Assembly: GCA_022772475.1 (NCBI GenBank)
Contig: JALEZQ010000027.1
Coordinates: 22,432 to 86,431 of the forward strand
Origin: Bacteroidales bacterium
GTDB lineage: Bacteria > Bacteroidota > Bacteroidia > Bacteroidales > Bacteroidaceae
DNA: 64,000 nucleotides
Reading direction: 5' to 3'
A program made the translations under genes and the position numbers. The notes under the pieces are model-generated. The model worked only from the letters and a program-made list of their open reading frames with translations, ran no database searches and was not told where the DNA came from. Position 1 is the first letter of the stretch; every line of letters starts with the position of its first letter. Below, one piece after another: positions 26,277 through 35,663 of this stretch.

Positions 26277-28475
26277 ATGAAGGGCACAACTCTCTTCAGC
26301 CGCTATGTGATACTGTCCCTGTACACACTGCTCATCGTGTGTATGGGGATAGCCACTATTGTGGAGCGGCAGCACGGCAGCGCCGGGGCGCACGCCTCTG
26401 TTTACGGCACCTGGTGGTTTGCAGCGCTGTGGGCCGTGCTGGCCCTGGTATCGCTGGCCTATCTGGTGCGACGCGGCGTGCTCCGACGGGGAGCGGTGGC
26501 TCTGCTCCACCTGTCGTTCGCCGTCATCCTGGCGGGGGCCTTGCTCACGCGCCTCACCGCCGAGAGCGGCACGCTCCACCTGCGCCAGGAGGCCACGGCA
26601 ACGGCCTTCACCGGCACCGACGGCGCTGAGCGGCGCCTGCCCTTCGCGGTGTCGCTCTGCCGCTTCGCCATCGTGTACTACCCGGGCACCGACGCGGTGA
26701 TGGACTATCAGGCCGACCTTCGCATAGCCGGGCCCGACGGTGCGACGGACAGCATCACGGTGGCGATGAACCACATCGGGCGGGCCGACGGCTACCGCTT
26801 CTATCAGTCGGCCTACGACGACGACCTCAAGGGTGTTGTCCTGCTCGTGGCTCACGACCCCTACGGCATCGCCGTCACCTATGCTGGTTACCTGATGCTG
26901 CTCGCCGGCCTGGTATGGACCCTGGCCTCACGTCGTACACGCATCCGTAGCCTCTATCGCAGGGCCACTGCCGCCGCGCCACTGCTGCTCCTGGCCTTTC
27001 TCTGCCCCACCGACGCCACCGCGCAGCACACGGACGGAACGATAAGGAAAGACCTGGCCCGCGAGGTGGCGGCCATTCCCGTGCTCTACGACAGCCGGAT
27101 ATGTCCGCTCAACACACCGGCCACTGCCTTTGTCACCAAACTGTGTGGCGACGATACATGGCAGGGACTGTCGGCCGACGAAATCTTCGTTGGGTGGATG
27201 ATCCACTACCATGCGTGGGAAACGAAACCTATCATTAAGGTGGCCCACCGCGAGGTGCAGCAGATGCTGGGCATCAGCGGCCCATGGGCGGCGGTAACCG
27301 ATTTCTACACGCCGCAACATGCCTACAAACTGGAGGGCAAGGCCAACGACATGACGCTCGACGAGGGCACACGCAAGGCCGTGCGCGAGGCCGACGAGAA
27401 GATACGCCTCATCACCATGTTCTACAACAGCGAGATGCTCCGCATGTTCCCCCTCGAGACAGACGGGCAGATGGTGTGGCACACGCCGGGGAGCACCGCC
27501 CTGCCGCAGGGCGTGCCCGAGGCCGAGTTTCAGTTTATCAACCACGCTATGGACCACCTGGTCATGCACCTGCTGGCCGAAGATGCCGATGGCGTCCGCC
27601 TCATGGCAGCCAAGATCAGACTGTACCAGCGCGAGAAAGCGGGCGATGCCGTTCCATCGACCTTCACCCTACGTGCCGAGACGTTCTACAACCGTCTGGC
27701 GGCCTGCCGTCTGGCGCCGCGTCTCTGCTTAGTTTTGGGCCTTGTGGCCTGCGTCATGGCGCTCTCGGCAGCCCGCCGCTGGCGCCGCTGGCTGATGGTC
27801 ATCGTCGCTGCCATGGCGGCCTACCTCACCCTGCTCATCGCCCTGCGCTGGTGGATCAGCGGCCATGTGCCTCTGGGCAACGGCTACGAGACCATGCTGT
27901 TCATGGCATGGACGGCCATCGTACTGACCCTCGTCTTGATGCGGCGCTTCGCCTTGCTGGCAGCCTTCGGACCTATGGCCTCAGCGCTCTGTCTGCTGGT
28001 GGCATCGATGGCCATGGGCAGTCCACAGGTGAGCCGTCTGATGCCGGTGCTGCAGTCGCCCCTGCTGACGGTGCATGTGGCCATCATCATGATGGCCTAC
28101 ACCCTGCTGGCCTTCACGGCCTTCGTCGCCGTGTGCTGCCTGTGCACGGGAAGCACACACGAGGCGCGGCAGCGCCGCCTGACGGCTCTCTCGCAACTCA
28201 CGCTCTATCCCGCCGTGGCCTGCCTGGCGGCTGGCATATTTATCGGCGCCGTATGGGCCAATGTGTCGTGGGGCACCTACTGGTCGTGGGACCCCAAAGA
28301 GACCTGGGCGCTCATCACGATGATGGTCTATGCCGTGCCTCTGCACCGCTCGCCCCTGACCGACAACAACCACCCGAAACGCTACCACGCCTACGTCCTG
28401 GTGGCGTTCCTGACAGTCATCATCACCTACTTCGGCGTAAACTACCTCATGCCGGGCATGCACTCGTACGCCTGA
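26277..28475 (+). CDS. ccsBA: CcsB-CcsA fusion, cytochrome c biogenesis (system II)
   Basis: This inner-membrane protein delivers haem to CXXCH motifs and attaches it to apocytochromes in the periplasm. The 732-residue product begins with ResB/CcsB-like membrane segments (VILSLYTLLIVCMGIATIVE, and others to residue 220), a large periplasmic region (about 245-470), then a CcsA part. The CcsA part has six hydrophobic segments and the WWD haem-binding signature WANVSWGTYWSWDPKETWAL near residue 660. His residues in NHAMDHLVMH and MAYTLL-region helices fit the family. It starts 4 nt after the DUF1111 stop, so dedicated maturation of that di-haem protein is likely, though it may also serve other cytochromes. 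Confidence 0.92.
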   Translation: MKGTTLFSRYVILSLYTLLIVCMGIATIVERQHGSAGAHASVYGTWWFAALWAVLALVSLAYLVRRGVLRRGAVALLHLSFAVILAGALLTRLTAESGTLHLRQEATATAFTGTDGAERRLPFAVSLCRFAIVYYPGTDAVMDYQADLRIAGPDGATDSITVAMNHIGRADGYRFYQSAYDDDLKGVVLLVAHDPYGIAVTYAGYLMLLAGLVWTLASRRTRIRSLYRRATAAAPLLLLAFLCPTDATAQHTDGTIRKDLAREVAAIPVLYDSRICPLNTPATAFVTKLCGDDTWQGLSADEIFVGWMIHYHAWETKPIIKVAHREVQQMLGISGPWAAVTDFYTPQHAYKLEGKANDMTLDEGTRKAVREADEKIRLITMFYNSEMLRMFPLETDGQMVWHTPGSTALPQGVPEAEFQFINHAMDHLVMHLLAEDADGVRLMAAKIRLYQREKAGDAVPSTFTLRAETFYNRLAACRLAPRLCLVLGLVACVMALSAARRWRRWLMVIVAAMAAYLTLLIALRWWISGHVPLGNGYETMLFMAWTAIVLTLVLMRRFALLAAFGPMASALCLLVASMAMGSPQVSRLMPVLQSPLLTVHVAIIMMAYTLLAFTAFVAVCCLCTGSTHEARQRRLTALSQLTLYPAVACLAAGIFIGAVWANVSWGTYWSWDPKETWALITMMVYAVPLHRSPLTDNNHPKRYHAYVLVAFLTVIITYFGVNYLMPGMHSYA

Positions 28476-28686
28476 CTTGCCCTCTCACTTGCTCCGGCCT
28501 GTCGCCAAGACAAGGGGAAGACGCCGAGCCCGATGAGGGGTGCGGAAAAATCGACAAACTTTTGACGAAGGACGAGGACGTAAGTTTTATAAAAGTTTAA
28601 CGGTCCGGCGGAGCAAATCGCGGCTTCCGCGCACAGAAAACACGGTCGCCGCAACCGGCAGCACGGTTTGGGCGAATGTTTTTACG

Positions 28687-28723
28687 GTTTGGGCGACAGA
28701 AAAACCTGTCGCCCAAACTGTAT
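28687..28723. repeat. Intergenic inverted-repeat element, copy 1
   Basis: GTTTGGGCGACAG (28687-28699) and its exact complement (28706-28718) form a 13-bp stem with a 6-nt loop, followed by TGTAT. The same arms and right flank occur at 47683-47739. A partial arm, ACGGTTTGGGCGA, is repeated 20 nt upstream. Confidence 0.8.
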
Positions 28724-28746
28724 AACTGCCTTTAGGACACGAAAAA

Positions 28747-28766
28747 AGGGCCCCGCTGAGGGCCCT
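28747..28766. terminator. Possible terminator downstream of ccsBA
   Basis: AGGGCCC (28747-28753) pairs with GGGCCCT (28760-28766), with A-run before and CCTTTT after. It lies 270 nt after ccsBA, so assignment is weak. Confidence 0.4.
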
Positions 28767-28983
28767 ATCCTTTTCTGCACTGCAAAGATACAACAAAATG
28801 GGGCGAAATGCAAATCGGCCCCGAAGCGGCCCGGGATGGCAGAATCCGTAAAAAAGGAAAATGTAAGGCGGCGGCACTTGGCGGATGTCACACCATGCGG
28901 GGCGCACGGCAACGAGCGTCAAGAGAAAAGTGAGCGTCAAGAGAAAAGGGGAACGACAGGGAGGCTCTTAAAGTAAAAAAACG

Positions 28984-28991
28984 TACCTTTG
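28984..28991 (+). promoter_or_regulatory. -7 element for the ABC ATPase gene
   Basis: TACCTTTG lies 22 nt before the 29013 start codon. It excludes the in-frame TTG start at 28989, which falls inside the element. Confidence 0.65.
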
Positions 28992-29012
28992 CAGGTCACA
29001 ACACCCGCTGCC

Positions 29013-29807
29013 ATGACCGACACGCTCCTCCACTTCCACTCGCTCGTCACGGGCTATCGCCGGGGCCGCCACACCCACGTCGTGGGGCGCGCACTGGAGG
29101 GCTCGCTGCAGGCGGGCTGTCTGACGCTGCTGGCGGGGGTGAACGGCGCGGGCAAATCGACGCTGCTGCGCACGCTGTGCGGCATGCAGCCGGCACTCGG
29201 CGGCAGCGTGGAGTGGTTAGGGCAGCCGCTGGCTTCCTACAGCGCACGCCGCCTGGCACGCACGGTGGCGGTGGTGCTGACGGACCGTCTGCAGCACACG
29301 CCGCTGACGGCCTACGAGACGGTGGCCCTGGGGCGCTACCCGCACACGGGGCTCCTGGGACGTCTCAATGCGGACGACCGCCGCGCCATCAGTGAGGCGC
29401 TGGACCTGACGGGGGCCACACCGCTGGCGGGCCGCATGATGGGCAGTCTGAGCGACGGCGAACGACAGCGCATCGCCATCGCCAAGGCGCTGGCGCAGGA
29501 GACGCCGGCCATCATGATGGACGAGCCGACGGCATGGCTCGACTTCCCCGGACGCATGGCGCTGCTGCGCCTGCTGTGCACGCTGGCCCACCAGACGGGA
29601 CGCGCCATCGTCATGAGCACGCACGACCTGGAACTGACGCTACCCATGGCGGACCGCCTATGGCTGCTGGAGGGCACGGCGCTGACCGAGGGCTCGCCGC
29701 AGCAACTGGCCGAGAGGGGCGACATAGAGCGGCTGTTCGGTGCACCGGGCCTCCACTTTGACGCCCACAGCATGCGCTTCACGGTGCAGAGGGCGCCAAG
29801 CGAATAA
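29013..29807 (+). CDS. ABC transporter ATP-binding protein, FecE/BtuD-like (iron or cobalamin type)
   Basis: The 264-residue ATPase has Walker A LLAGVNGAGKSTLLRTLCGM near residue 42, a Q-loop region, signature LSDGERQRIAIAKALA, Walker B PAIMMDEPTAWLDF and switch His in MSTHDLELTLPMADRL. The LSDGERQR signature and the ALGRYPHTGLLG segment are typical of FecE/FhuC/BtuD ATPases for siderophore, haem or B12 uptake. No permease or binding-protein gene adjoins it in this window, so it is an orphan here. Its position downstream of the imelysin/DUF1111 locus is suggestive but separated by 540 nt. Confidence 0.88.
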   Translation: MTDTLLHFHSLVTGYRRGRHTHVVGRALEGSLQAGCLTLLAGVNGAGKSTLLRTLCGMQPALGGSVEWLGQPLASYSARRLARTVAVVLTDRLQHTPLTAYETVALGRYPHTGLLGRLNADDRRAISEALDLTGATPLAGRMMGSLSDGERQRIAIAKALAQETPAIMMDEPTAWLDFPGRMALLRLLCTLAHQTGRAIVMSTHDLELTLPMADRLWLLEGTALTEGSPQQLAERGDIERLFGAPGLHFDAHSMRFTVQRAPSE

Positions 29808-29888
29808 GTGGTTGCCTCTCCTTTCTTCAAAGACTTTCCTTTCCTTTCTTTTCATCCTCATACAACCCTGACAATCTCCACACAGCGT

Positions 29889-32042
29889 ATGATAGTCTGC
29901 ATCGCCGAAAAGCCAAGCGTCGCACGCGACATAGCCCACGTCCTGGGTGCCACACGCCAATGCGAGGGCTACCTGGAGGGCAATGGCTACCAGGTGACCT
30001 GGACCTTCGGCCACCTGTGCGAACTGAAATACCCCGAGGACTACGCGCCCGAGTGGAAACGCTGGGCGCTGGGGGCTCTGCCCATGCTGCCGCCGCGCTT
30101 CGGCATACGGCTGAAGACGGACAAGGGCGTAGATAAGCAGTTTGCCGTCATCAAGCGCCTCTTTGCCGCGGCCGACCGCATTGTCAACTGCGGCGATGCC
30201 GGGCAGGAGGGCGAACTCATCCAGCGCTGGGTGATGCAGAAGGCGGGGGCCACATGCCCCGTCGATCGTCTGTGGATTTCGTCGCTGACGGAAGAGGCCA
30301 TCCGCGAAGGCTTCGCCAGTCTGCACCCGGCCGAGGAATACCGCCACCTGTACGAGGCGGGCCTCTGCCGCGCCATCGGCGACTGGCTGCTGGGCATGAA
30401 CGCCACGCGCCTGTACACCCTGAAATACGGCCGGCAGGAACGCGGCGTGCCCCCGCTCTCGATAGGCCGCGTGCAGACGCCGACGCTGGCGCTCATCGTG
30501 CGCCGCGGACAGGAGATAGAAAACTTCCGGCCGGAGCCCTACTGGGTGCTCTCCACACGCTACCGCGACACGGTGTTCACCGCCGTGACGGACGACAGCG
30601 ACGACGAGGGCGGTGAAGCGGAAACGAAGGAGGAAGGCGCCAAGGGCACTGTGCGCCGCGGCTTCACGGACGAGGCTCAGGCCCGCGCGGCCATGGACCG
30701 CATACGCCAGGCGCCGTTCACCGTGACGGGCGTGAGCCGAAAGAACGGTACGGAGGCGCCGCCGCGGCTGTTTGACCTTACGAGTCTGCAGGTGGAGTGT
30801 AACAAGAAGTTTGGCTACTCGGCCGACCTGACGCTACAGGTCATCCAGAGTCTGTACGAAAAGAAGGTGACCACCTATCCGCGTGTCGATACCACCTACC
30901 TGAGCGACGACATCTACGGCAAGTGCAAGACCATCCTCAACGGCATCAGCCAGACCTACGGCTACCTGCTCGACCCCCTGCGCGGACAGAAACTGCTGAA
31001 ACGCAAGAAGGTGTTCGACTCGAGCCGCGTCACCGACCACCACGCCATCATCCCCACAGGGGTGGCGCCGCGGGCGCTGACGGACCTGGAGCAGAACGTT
31101 TACGACCTGGTGGCGCGCCGCTTCATCGCCGTGTTCTACCCCGACTGCCGCTTCGCCACCACCACGGTGAACGGTCAGGCGGCCGACGTGCCCTTCCGCG
31201 TGAGCGGCAAGGTGATTACGGAGCCGGGCTGGCGCGCTGTGTTCAAGCAGCCGGATGCCACGGCGGCAGCCGCGAACGGCACCGCCACGGCCACGACTTC
31301 TGAGCGCACGGAAGGCACGGAGGGGGCAGAGGGCACGGCCAACGCCGAGGAACGCACGCTGCCACCCTTCGAGAAGGGGGAGAGCGGACCGCACGTGCCG
31401 GACCTGGTGCGCAAACAGACGCAGCCGCCAAAGCCCTATACCGAGGCCACGCTGCTGCGCGCCATGGAGACGGCGGGACGCGGCGTCGAGGACGAGACGC
31501 TGCGCGAGGCGCTCAAGGAGAACGGCATAGGCCGCCCATCAACGCGCGCACAGATCATCGAGACGCTGTTCAAGCGCAACTACATACGCCGCCAACGCAA
31601 GGCGCTGGTGGCCACACCGACGGGCATCGAACTGATTGGCCTCATTCGCGAGGAACTGCTAAAAAGCGCCGAACTGACAGGGCGCTGGGAGAAAAAACTG
31701 CGCGACATCGAGCACGGCACCTACAGTGCGCCGCAGTTTGTCGCCGAACTGAAAGCCATGGTCACGGACATCGTCCACACCGTGATGGCGGACAACGAAA
31801 ACCGACGCATCACCACCGTACCGGAAACAGGCGTGGCGGCGCTGCCCCCGCGCCTGCAGCAGGCAGCGACGGAAAGCCAACAGACGCAGGCGGCCGACGC
31901 GCCGGCAAAACCCAAACGCCGCATCATACGGGCTGGAAGCACATGCCCCCTGTGCGGACAGGGAAAGGTGATCAAGGGCCACACGGCCTACGGCTGCTCA
32001 CGCTGGAAAGAGGGGTGCACATGGCGCAAGCCTTTCAAATGA
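29889..32042 (+). CDS. topB: DNA topoisomerase III
   Basis: This type IA topoisomerase decatenates DNA through a transient 5'-phosphotyrosine bond. The 717-residue protein opens with the Toprim strand MIVCIAEKPSVARDIAHVLG and has the acidic NCGDAGQEGELIQRWV block. The active-site tyrosine is in VTTYPRVDTTYLSDDIY (Tyr330). The VTDHHAIIPTG and LKENGIGRPSTRAQIIE motifs follow, and the C-terminus is a zinc ribbon, CPLCGQGKVIKGHTAYGCSR (four Cys with a later CTW). An Ala/Thr/Glu-rich low-complexity linker (about residues 456-495) interrupts the core, a likely surface insert. The start is the MIVCIAEKP methionine. Confidence 0.95.
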   Translation: MIVCIAEKPSVARDIAHVLGATRQCEGYLEGNGYQVTWTFGHLCELKYPEDYAPEWKRWALGALPMLPPRFGIRLKTDKGVDKQFAVIKRLFAAADRIVNCGDAGQEGELIQRWVMQKAGATCPVDRLWISSLTEEAIREGFASLHPAEEYRHLYEAGLCRAIGDWLLGMNATRLYTLKYGRQERGVPPLSIGRVQTPTLALIVRRGQEIENFRPEPYWVLSTRYRDTVFTAVTDDSDDEGGEAETKEEGAKGTVRRGFTDEAQARAAMDRIRQAPFTVTGVSRKNGTEAPPRLFDLTSLQVECNKKFGYSADLTLQVIQSLYEKKVTTYPRVDTTYLSDDIYGKCKTILNGISQTYGYLLDPLRGQKLLKRKKVFDSSRVTDHHAIIPTGVAPRALTDLEQNVYDLVARRFIAVFYPDCRFATTTVNGQAADVPFRVSGKVITEPGWRAVFKQPDATAAAANGTATATTSERTEGTEGAEGTANAEERTLPPFEKGESGPHVPDLVRKQTQPPKPYTEATLLRAMETAGRGVEDETLREALKENGIGRPSTRAQIIETLFKRNYIRRQRKALVATPTGIELIGLIREELLKSAELTGRWEKKLRDIEHGTYSAPQFVAELKAMVTDIVHTVMADNENRRITTVPETGVAALPPRLQQAATESQQTQAADAPAKPKRRIIRAGSTCPLCGQGKVIKGHTAYGCSRWKEGCTWRKPFK

Positions 32043-32138
32043 GGACTGCCACGGCATCCGCTCCTTCTCCATCCCCCCACTCTCCAAAGTTTCCCTCCCC
32101 ACCCCTCACTCCTTCACTCTCACCGTAAACCCAACGAC

Positions 32139-32933
32139 ATGCAAGCATATCTCAACCTACTGCAACACATCCTGGACGACGGCGCCGTCAAGACAGACCG
32201 CACAGGCACGGGGACGAAGAGCATCTTCGGCCACCAGATGCGCTTCGACCTGAGCCGGGGCTTCCCCTTGGTGACGACGAAGAAACTGCACCTGAAAAGT
32301 ATCATCCACGAACTGCTATGGTTCCTGCGCGGCGACACGAACGTGCGCTACCTGCAGGAGAACGGCGTCAGGATATGGAACGAATGGGCCGACGAGAAGG
32401 GCGACCTGGGCCATATCTACGGCTACCAGTGGCGCTCATGGCCCGACTACGACGGCGGCCACATCGACCAGATAGCGGAGGTGGTGCGCCAGATTCGTGA
32501 GACGCCGGACTCGCGCCGCCTCATCGTCTCGGCGTGGAACGTGGCCGACCTGGGACGGATGAACCTGCCGCCCTGCCACCTGCTGTTCCAGTTTTATGTG
32601 GCCGACGGCCGCCTGTCGCTCCAGCTCTACCAGCGCTCGGCCGATACCTTCCTGGGCGTGCCGTTCAACATCGCCAGTTACGCCCTGCTGCTCATGATGA
32701 TGGCGCAGGTGTGCGGACTGGAGGCGGGCGACTTCGTCCACACCACGGGCGACACGCACCTCTACCTGAACCATCTGGACCAAGCCCGCCTGCAACTGAC
32801 GCGCACGCCGCGCCCCCTGCCGGTGATGCACCTCAACCCGGACGTCAAGGACATCTTCAGTTTCCACTACGACGACTTCCGCTTAGAGGGCTACGACCCC
32901 TGGCCCCATATCGCCGCCACGGTGTCGGTATGA
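32139..32933 (+). CDS. thyA: Thymidylate synthase
   Basis: ThyA methylates dUMP to dTMP with methylenetetrahydrofolate, producing dihydrofolate. The 264-residue protein is full length and collinear with E. coli Thy[30 protein letters not shown], the nucleophile Cys146 in [32 protein letters not shown] and [15 protein letters not shown]. It precedes folA by 46 nt, so dihydrofolate recycling is encoded alongside. Confidence 0.98.
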   Translation: MQAYLNLLQHILDDGAVKTDRTGTGTKSIFGHQMRFDLSRGFPLVTTKKLHLKSIIHELLWFLRGDTNVRYLQENGVRIWNEWADEKGDLGHIYGYQWRSWPDYDGGHIDQIAEVVRQIRETPDSRRLIVSAWNVADLGRMNLPPCHLLFQFYVADGRLSLQLYQRSADTFLGVPFNIASYALLLMMMAQVCGLEAGDFVHTTGDTHLYLNHLDQARLQLTRTPRPLPVMHLNPDVKDIFSFHYDDFRLEGYDPWPHIAATVSV

Positions 32934-32979
32934 CGGTCCACTTCTCTTTTCACACCACCCAACCCCCTACTCCCCGCCT

Positions 32980-33468
32980 ATGCTTTCCATCATTGTCGCA
33001 GCCGCCCGCAACGGCGCCATCGGCCTCAACGGCGCTCTGCTCTACCACCTGCGGGCCGACCTGCAGCGCTTCAAGGCGCTGACCACCGGCCACACCATCA
33101 TCATGGGGCGCCGCACCTTCGAGTCGCTGCCCAAAGGGGCGCTGCCCAACCGCCGCAACATCGTGCTGACGCGCCAGGCCGCCTACAGCGCGCCGGGCAT
33201 CGAGGTGTTTGCCTCGCTTCAGGAGGCCCTGGCGGCCTGTGCGGCCGACGACGAGACCTTCGTCATCGGCGGCGAGAGCGTCTATGCCGAAGCCCTGCCG
33301 CTGGCCCGGCGTCTATACCTGACCCGCGTAGAGGATACGCCGGCAGCAGCGGACGCCTTCTTCCCGCCCTTCGACGAGGCCGACTGGCGTACGGAACACA
33401 GCGAAAGGCACGACGCTGACGAACGCAACGACATGCCTTACACCTTTATCGACTATTGCCGCAAATGA
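32980..33468 (+). CDS. folA: Dihydrofolate reductase
   Basis: FolA reduces dihydrofolate to tetrahydrofolate with NADPH. The 162-residue protein has the typical SIIVAAARNGAIGLNGALLY start, HTIIMGRRTFESLPKG, PNRRNIVLTRQ and ETFVIGGESVYAEALP blocks. The catalytic acid is Asp27. In the substrate loop the usual Pro-Trp is Leu21-Tyr22 and Pro25 is Arg; the Leu-Tyr pair also occurs in other Bacteroidales DHFRs, so activity is still expected. The stop overlaps the start of the glycosyltransferase gene (ATGA). Confidence 0.95.
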   Translation: MLSIIVAAARNGAIGLNGALLYHLRADLQRFKALTTGHTIIMGRRTFESLPKGALPNRRNIVLTRQAAYSAPGIEVFASLQEALAACAADDETFVIGGESVYAEALPLARRLYLTRVEDTPAAADAFFPPFDEADWRTEHSERHDADERNDMPYTFIDYCRK

Positions 33469-34478
33469 AATACTCGGTCATCATCCCTGTTTACAACCGC
33501 CCCGACGAGGCCCGCGAACTGCTGGAGAGCCTCTGCGCGCAGACCTGCCGCGACTTTGAAGTGGTCATCGTCGAGGACGGCTCGGCCATCCCCTGCAAGG
33601 AGGTGGCTGAGGCTTACGCCGACCGCCTGGACATCCACTACTACGTCAAGGAGAACGGCGGCCCCGGCCGCGCACGCAACTACGGCGTGGAGCGCGCCCG
33701 AGGCGAATATGTGCTCATCCTCGACAGCGACGCCGTGCTGCCCGAGGGCTACATCGCGGCCGTGGAGGACGAACTGGAGCGCGAGCCGGCCGACGCCTTC
33801 GGCGGACCGGACCGCGCACACCCGGATTTCACGCCGATGCAGAAGGCCATCAACTATGCCATGACCTCGTTCTTCACCACGGGCGGCATACGCGGCGGAA
33901 AGAAGAAACTGGACAAATTCTACCCGCGCTCGTTCAACATGGGCGTGCGCCGCGAGGTCTATCAGGCGCTGGGCGGCTTCTCGGACATGCGCTTCGGCGA
34001 GGACATCGACTTCTCCACGCGCATCTTCAAGGGGGGCTACCGCTGCCGCCTCTTCCCCGAGGCTTGGGTGTGGCACAAGCGCCGCACGGACCTGAAAAAA
34101 TTCTTCAAGCAGGTGCACAACTCGGGCATAGCGCGCATCCACCTGAGCAAGCGCCACCCGGGCACGCTGAAACTGGTACACCTGCTGCCGGCGGTCTTCA
34201 CCCTGGGCTGCGCCCTGCTGCTGGTGCTGGCGGCGGTGGCGGCGGCGTTGGGCTGCCCCCACTGGTGGGTGATGCTCATGCCGCTGGCGCTCTTCGCCCT
34301 GATTATCATGGCGGACGCCTCACGTCAGGAGCACTCGGTAGGCGTGGGCCTGCGCGCCATAGCGGCGGCCTACGTCCAGCTCACGGGCTACGGCACGGGC
34401 TTCCTGCGCTCGTGGTGGCAGCGCTGCGTGCGCGGCAAGGGCGAGTTTGAAGCCTTCAAGAAGAACTTCTACAAGTAG
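33465..34478 (+). CDS. Family 2 glycosyltransferase, membrane-associated
   Basis: The 337-residue protein has a GT-A domain: YSVIIPVYNRPDEARELLES, FEVVIVEDGS, GGPGRARNYGVERARGEYV and the DXD-like LILDSDAVLPEGYI. A second conserved block, ALGGFSDMRFGEDIDFSTRI, contains the ED motif of the catalytic base. The C-terminal part has two or three hydrophobic segments (LLPAVFTLGCALLLVLAAVA, MLMPLALFALIIMADAS). It probably transfers a sugar to a lipid-linked or surface glycan at the inner membrane; donor and acceptor are unknown. The start overlaps the folA stop by 4 nt, so coupling is likely. Confidence 0.88.
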   Translation: MKYSVIIPVYNRPDEARELLESLCAQTCRDFEVVIVEDGSAIPCKEVAEAYADRLDIHYYVKENGGPGRARNYGVERARGEYVLILDSDAVLPEGYIAAVEDELEREPADAFGGPDRAHPDFTPMQKAINYAMTSFFTTGGIRGGKKKLDKFYPRSFNMGVRREVYQALGGFSDMRFGEDIDFSTRIFKGGYRCRLFPEAWVWHKRRTDLKKFFKQVHNSGIARIHLSKRHPGTLKLVHLLPAVFTLGCALLLVLAAVAAALGCPHWWVMLMPLALFALIIMADASRQEHSVGVGLRAIAAAYVQLTGYGTGFLRSWWQRCVRGKGEFEAFKKNFYK

Positions 34479-34508
34479 GAGCACACATATATAGTATATA
34501 AACAGAGT

Positions 34509-35198
34509 ATGGCCGAAGGAAACCTGTCCATCAATCTGTGGGCGGAAGACGACCGTCCACGCGAGCGCCTGCTGAAGTTCGGCGCCGACAAACTGAGCGA
34601 TGCCGAATTGCTGGCCATTCTCATCGGCTCGGGCACGCCGCAGATGTCGGCCGTGACGCTGATGAAGCAGGTGATGAGCGACTGCCACAACAGTCTGTCG
34701 GCCCTGGGCCGCCTGACCTACGACCAACTGTGCCGGTACAACGGCATCGGGCAGGCCAAGGCGGTCACCATCATGGCGGCCTGCGAACTGGGCCGCCGCA
34801 GGCAGAAGTCTGCCACGCCCGAACGGCACCGCATGGACAGCGCCGCCGCCATCTACGAATACTACGCCGGCCTGCGCGACAAAGGCACGGAGGAGTTTCA
34901 CCTGCTGATGCTCAACAATGCCTGCGAGGTCATCGCCGAGAAGTGCATGAGCCAGGGCGGACTGACGCAGTCGGTGGTGGACATACGTTTGGTGATGCGC
35001 GAAGCACTCATCGCCCAAGCCACCGCCATCGCCGTTTGCCACAACCACCCCTCGGGACGATGCCAGCCAAGCAACGAGGACAAGCGCCTGACGCAGATGC
35101 TCAATCAGGCGGCACAGACGCTGTGCATACGTCTGCTGGACCACGTCATCGTCACCGACGGAGACTACTACAGTTTCCACGACGAGGGCCTGCTATAA
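34509..35198 (+). CDS. radC: RadC family JAB-domain protein
   Basis: The 229-residue protein joins an N-terminal helix-hairpin-helix region (RERLLKFGADKLSDAELLAI, IGQAKAVTIMAACELGRR) to a C-terminal JAMM metal site: HNHPSGRCQPSNEDKRLT with His-x-His-x10-Asp. The JAMM residues are intact. Despite its name, RadC's role in repair is unproven. It lies 30 nt after the glycosyltransferase. Confidence 0.93.
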   Translation: MAEGNLSINLWAEDDRPRERLLKFGADKLSDAELLAILIGSGTPQMSAVTLMKQVMSDCHNSLSALGRLTYDQLCRYNGIGQAKAVTIMAACELGRRRQKSATPERHRMDSAAAIYEYYAGLRDKGTEEFHLLMLNNACEVIAEKCMSQGGLTQSVVDIRLVMREALIAQATAIAVCHNHPSGRCQPSNEDKRLTQMLNQAAQTLCIRLLDHVIVTDGDYYSFHDEGLL

Positions 35199-35254
35199 CC
35201 TCACCCCACGGGCCACACCGTGGCCTCCACATAACCACACATACCCAACGCGAT

Positions 35255-35578
35255 ATGCTTACTCCCGAACAACACCTGAACATCGAAAACCGCATCGTCG
35301 AAGTGCTCAAGACCGTCTATGACCCCGAAATCCCCGTGGACATCTACAACCTGGGCCTTATCTACCGCATCGACCTGCACGACGATGGCGGCCTCGACGT
35401 CGATATGACGCTCACCGCGCCCAACTGCCCGGCGGCCGACTTCATCGTCGAGGACGTGCGCATCAAGCTCGAGGGCATCGAGGGCGTCAACGACCCACAG
35501 GTGCACCTGGTCTTCGAGCCCGAATGGGACAAGGAGATGATGAGCGACGAAGCCAAACTGGAACTGGGCTTCATGTAA
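35255..35578 (+). CDS. DUF59/MIP18 family Fe-S assembly factor (SufT-like)
   Basis: The 107-residue protein is a single MIP18/DUF59 domain: NRIVEVLKTVYDPEIPVDIY, NLGLIYRIDLHDDGGLDVDM, TLTAPNCPAADFIVEDVRIK. The invariant Cys in TAPNCP is present. In SUF-type systems this family helps mature Fe-S proteins. No suf genes adjoin it here. The 35255 ATG gives the family N-terminus; a longer reading in the same frame is a shadow of radC. Confidence 0.9.
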   Translation: MLTPEQHLNIENRIVEVLKTVYDPEIPVDIYNLGLIYRIDLHDDGGLDVDMTLTAPNCPAADFIVEDVRIKLEGIEGVNDPQVHLVFEPEWDKEMMSDEAKLELGFM

Positions 35579-35663
35579 CGCCATACACGCAAAGCCGTTC
35601 CCGACAAGCCCTAACCACTAAGTACGCCAACACCCACTGCACCCCTCACCCACCCCTCACCGC

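Larger units (their letters stand above)
28476..29012. other. Gene-free interval with inverted repeats
   Basis: About 540 nt without a convincing gene. It holds the GGGCGACAG inverted-repeat element (28687-28718) shared with 47683-47739, a GGGCCC hairpin (28747-28766), the repeat AGCGTCAAGAGAAAAG twice near 28915-28945, and the promoter of the ABC ATPase gene (28984-28991). Confidence 0.6.

Noticed and set aside
28540..28725. Small frame over the copy 1 repeat element
   Set aside because: Its C-terminal residues only translate the inverted repeat; no independent support for coding.
32980..33468. FolA substitution Trp22 to Tyr as a resistance or inactivation sign
   Set aside because: A Leu-Tyr pair at this position is also seen in other Bacteroidales DHFRs from memory, and Asp27 is intact, so I did not treat it as unusual.
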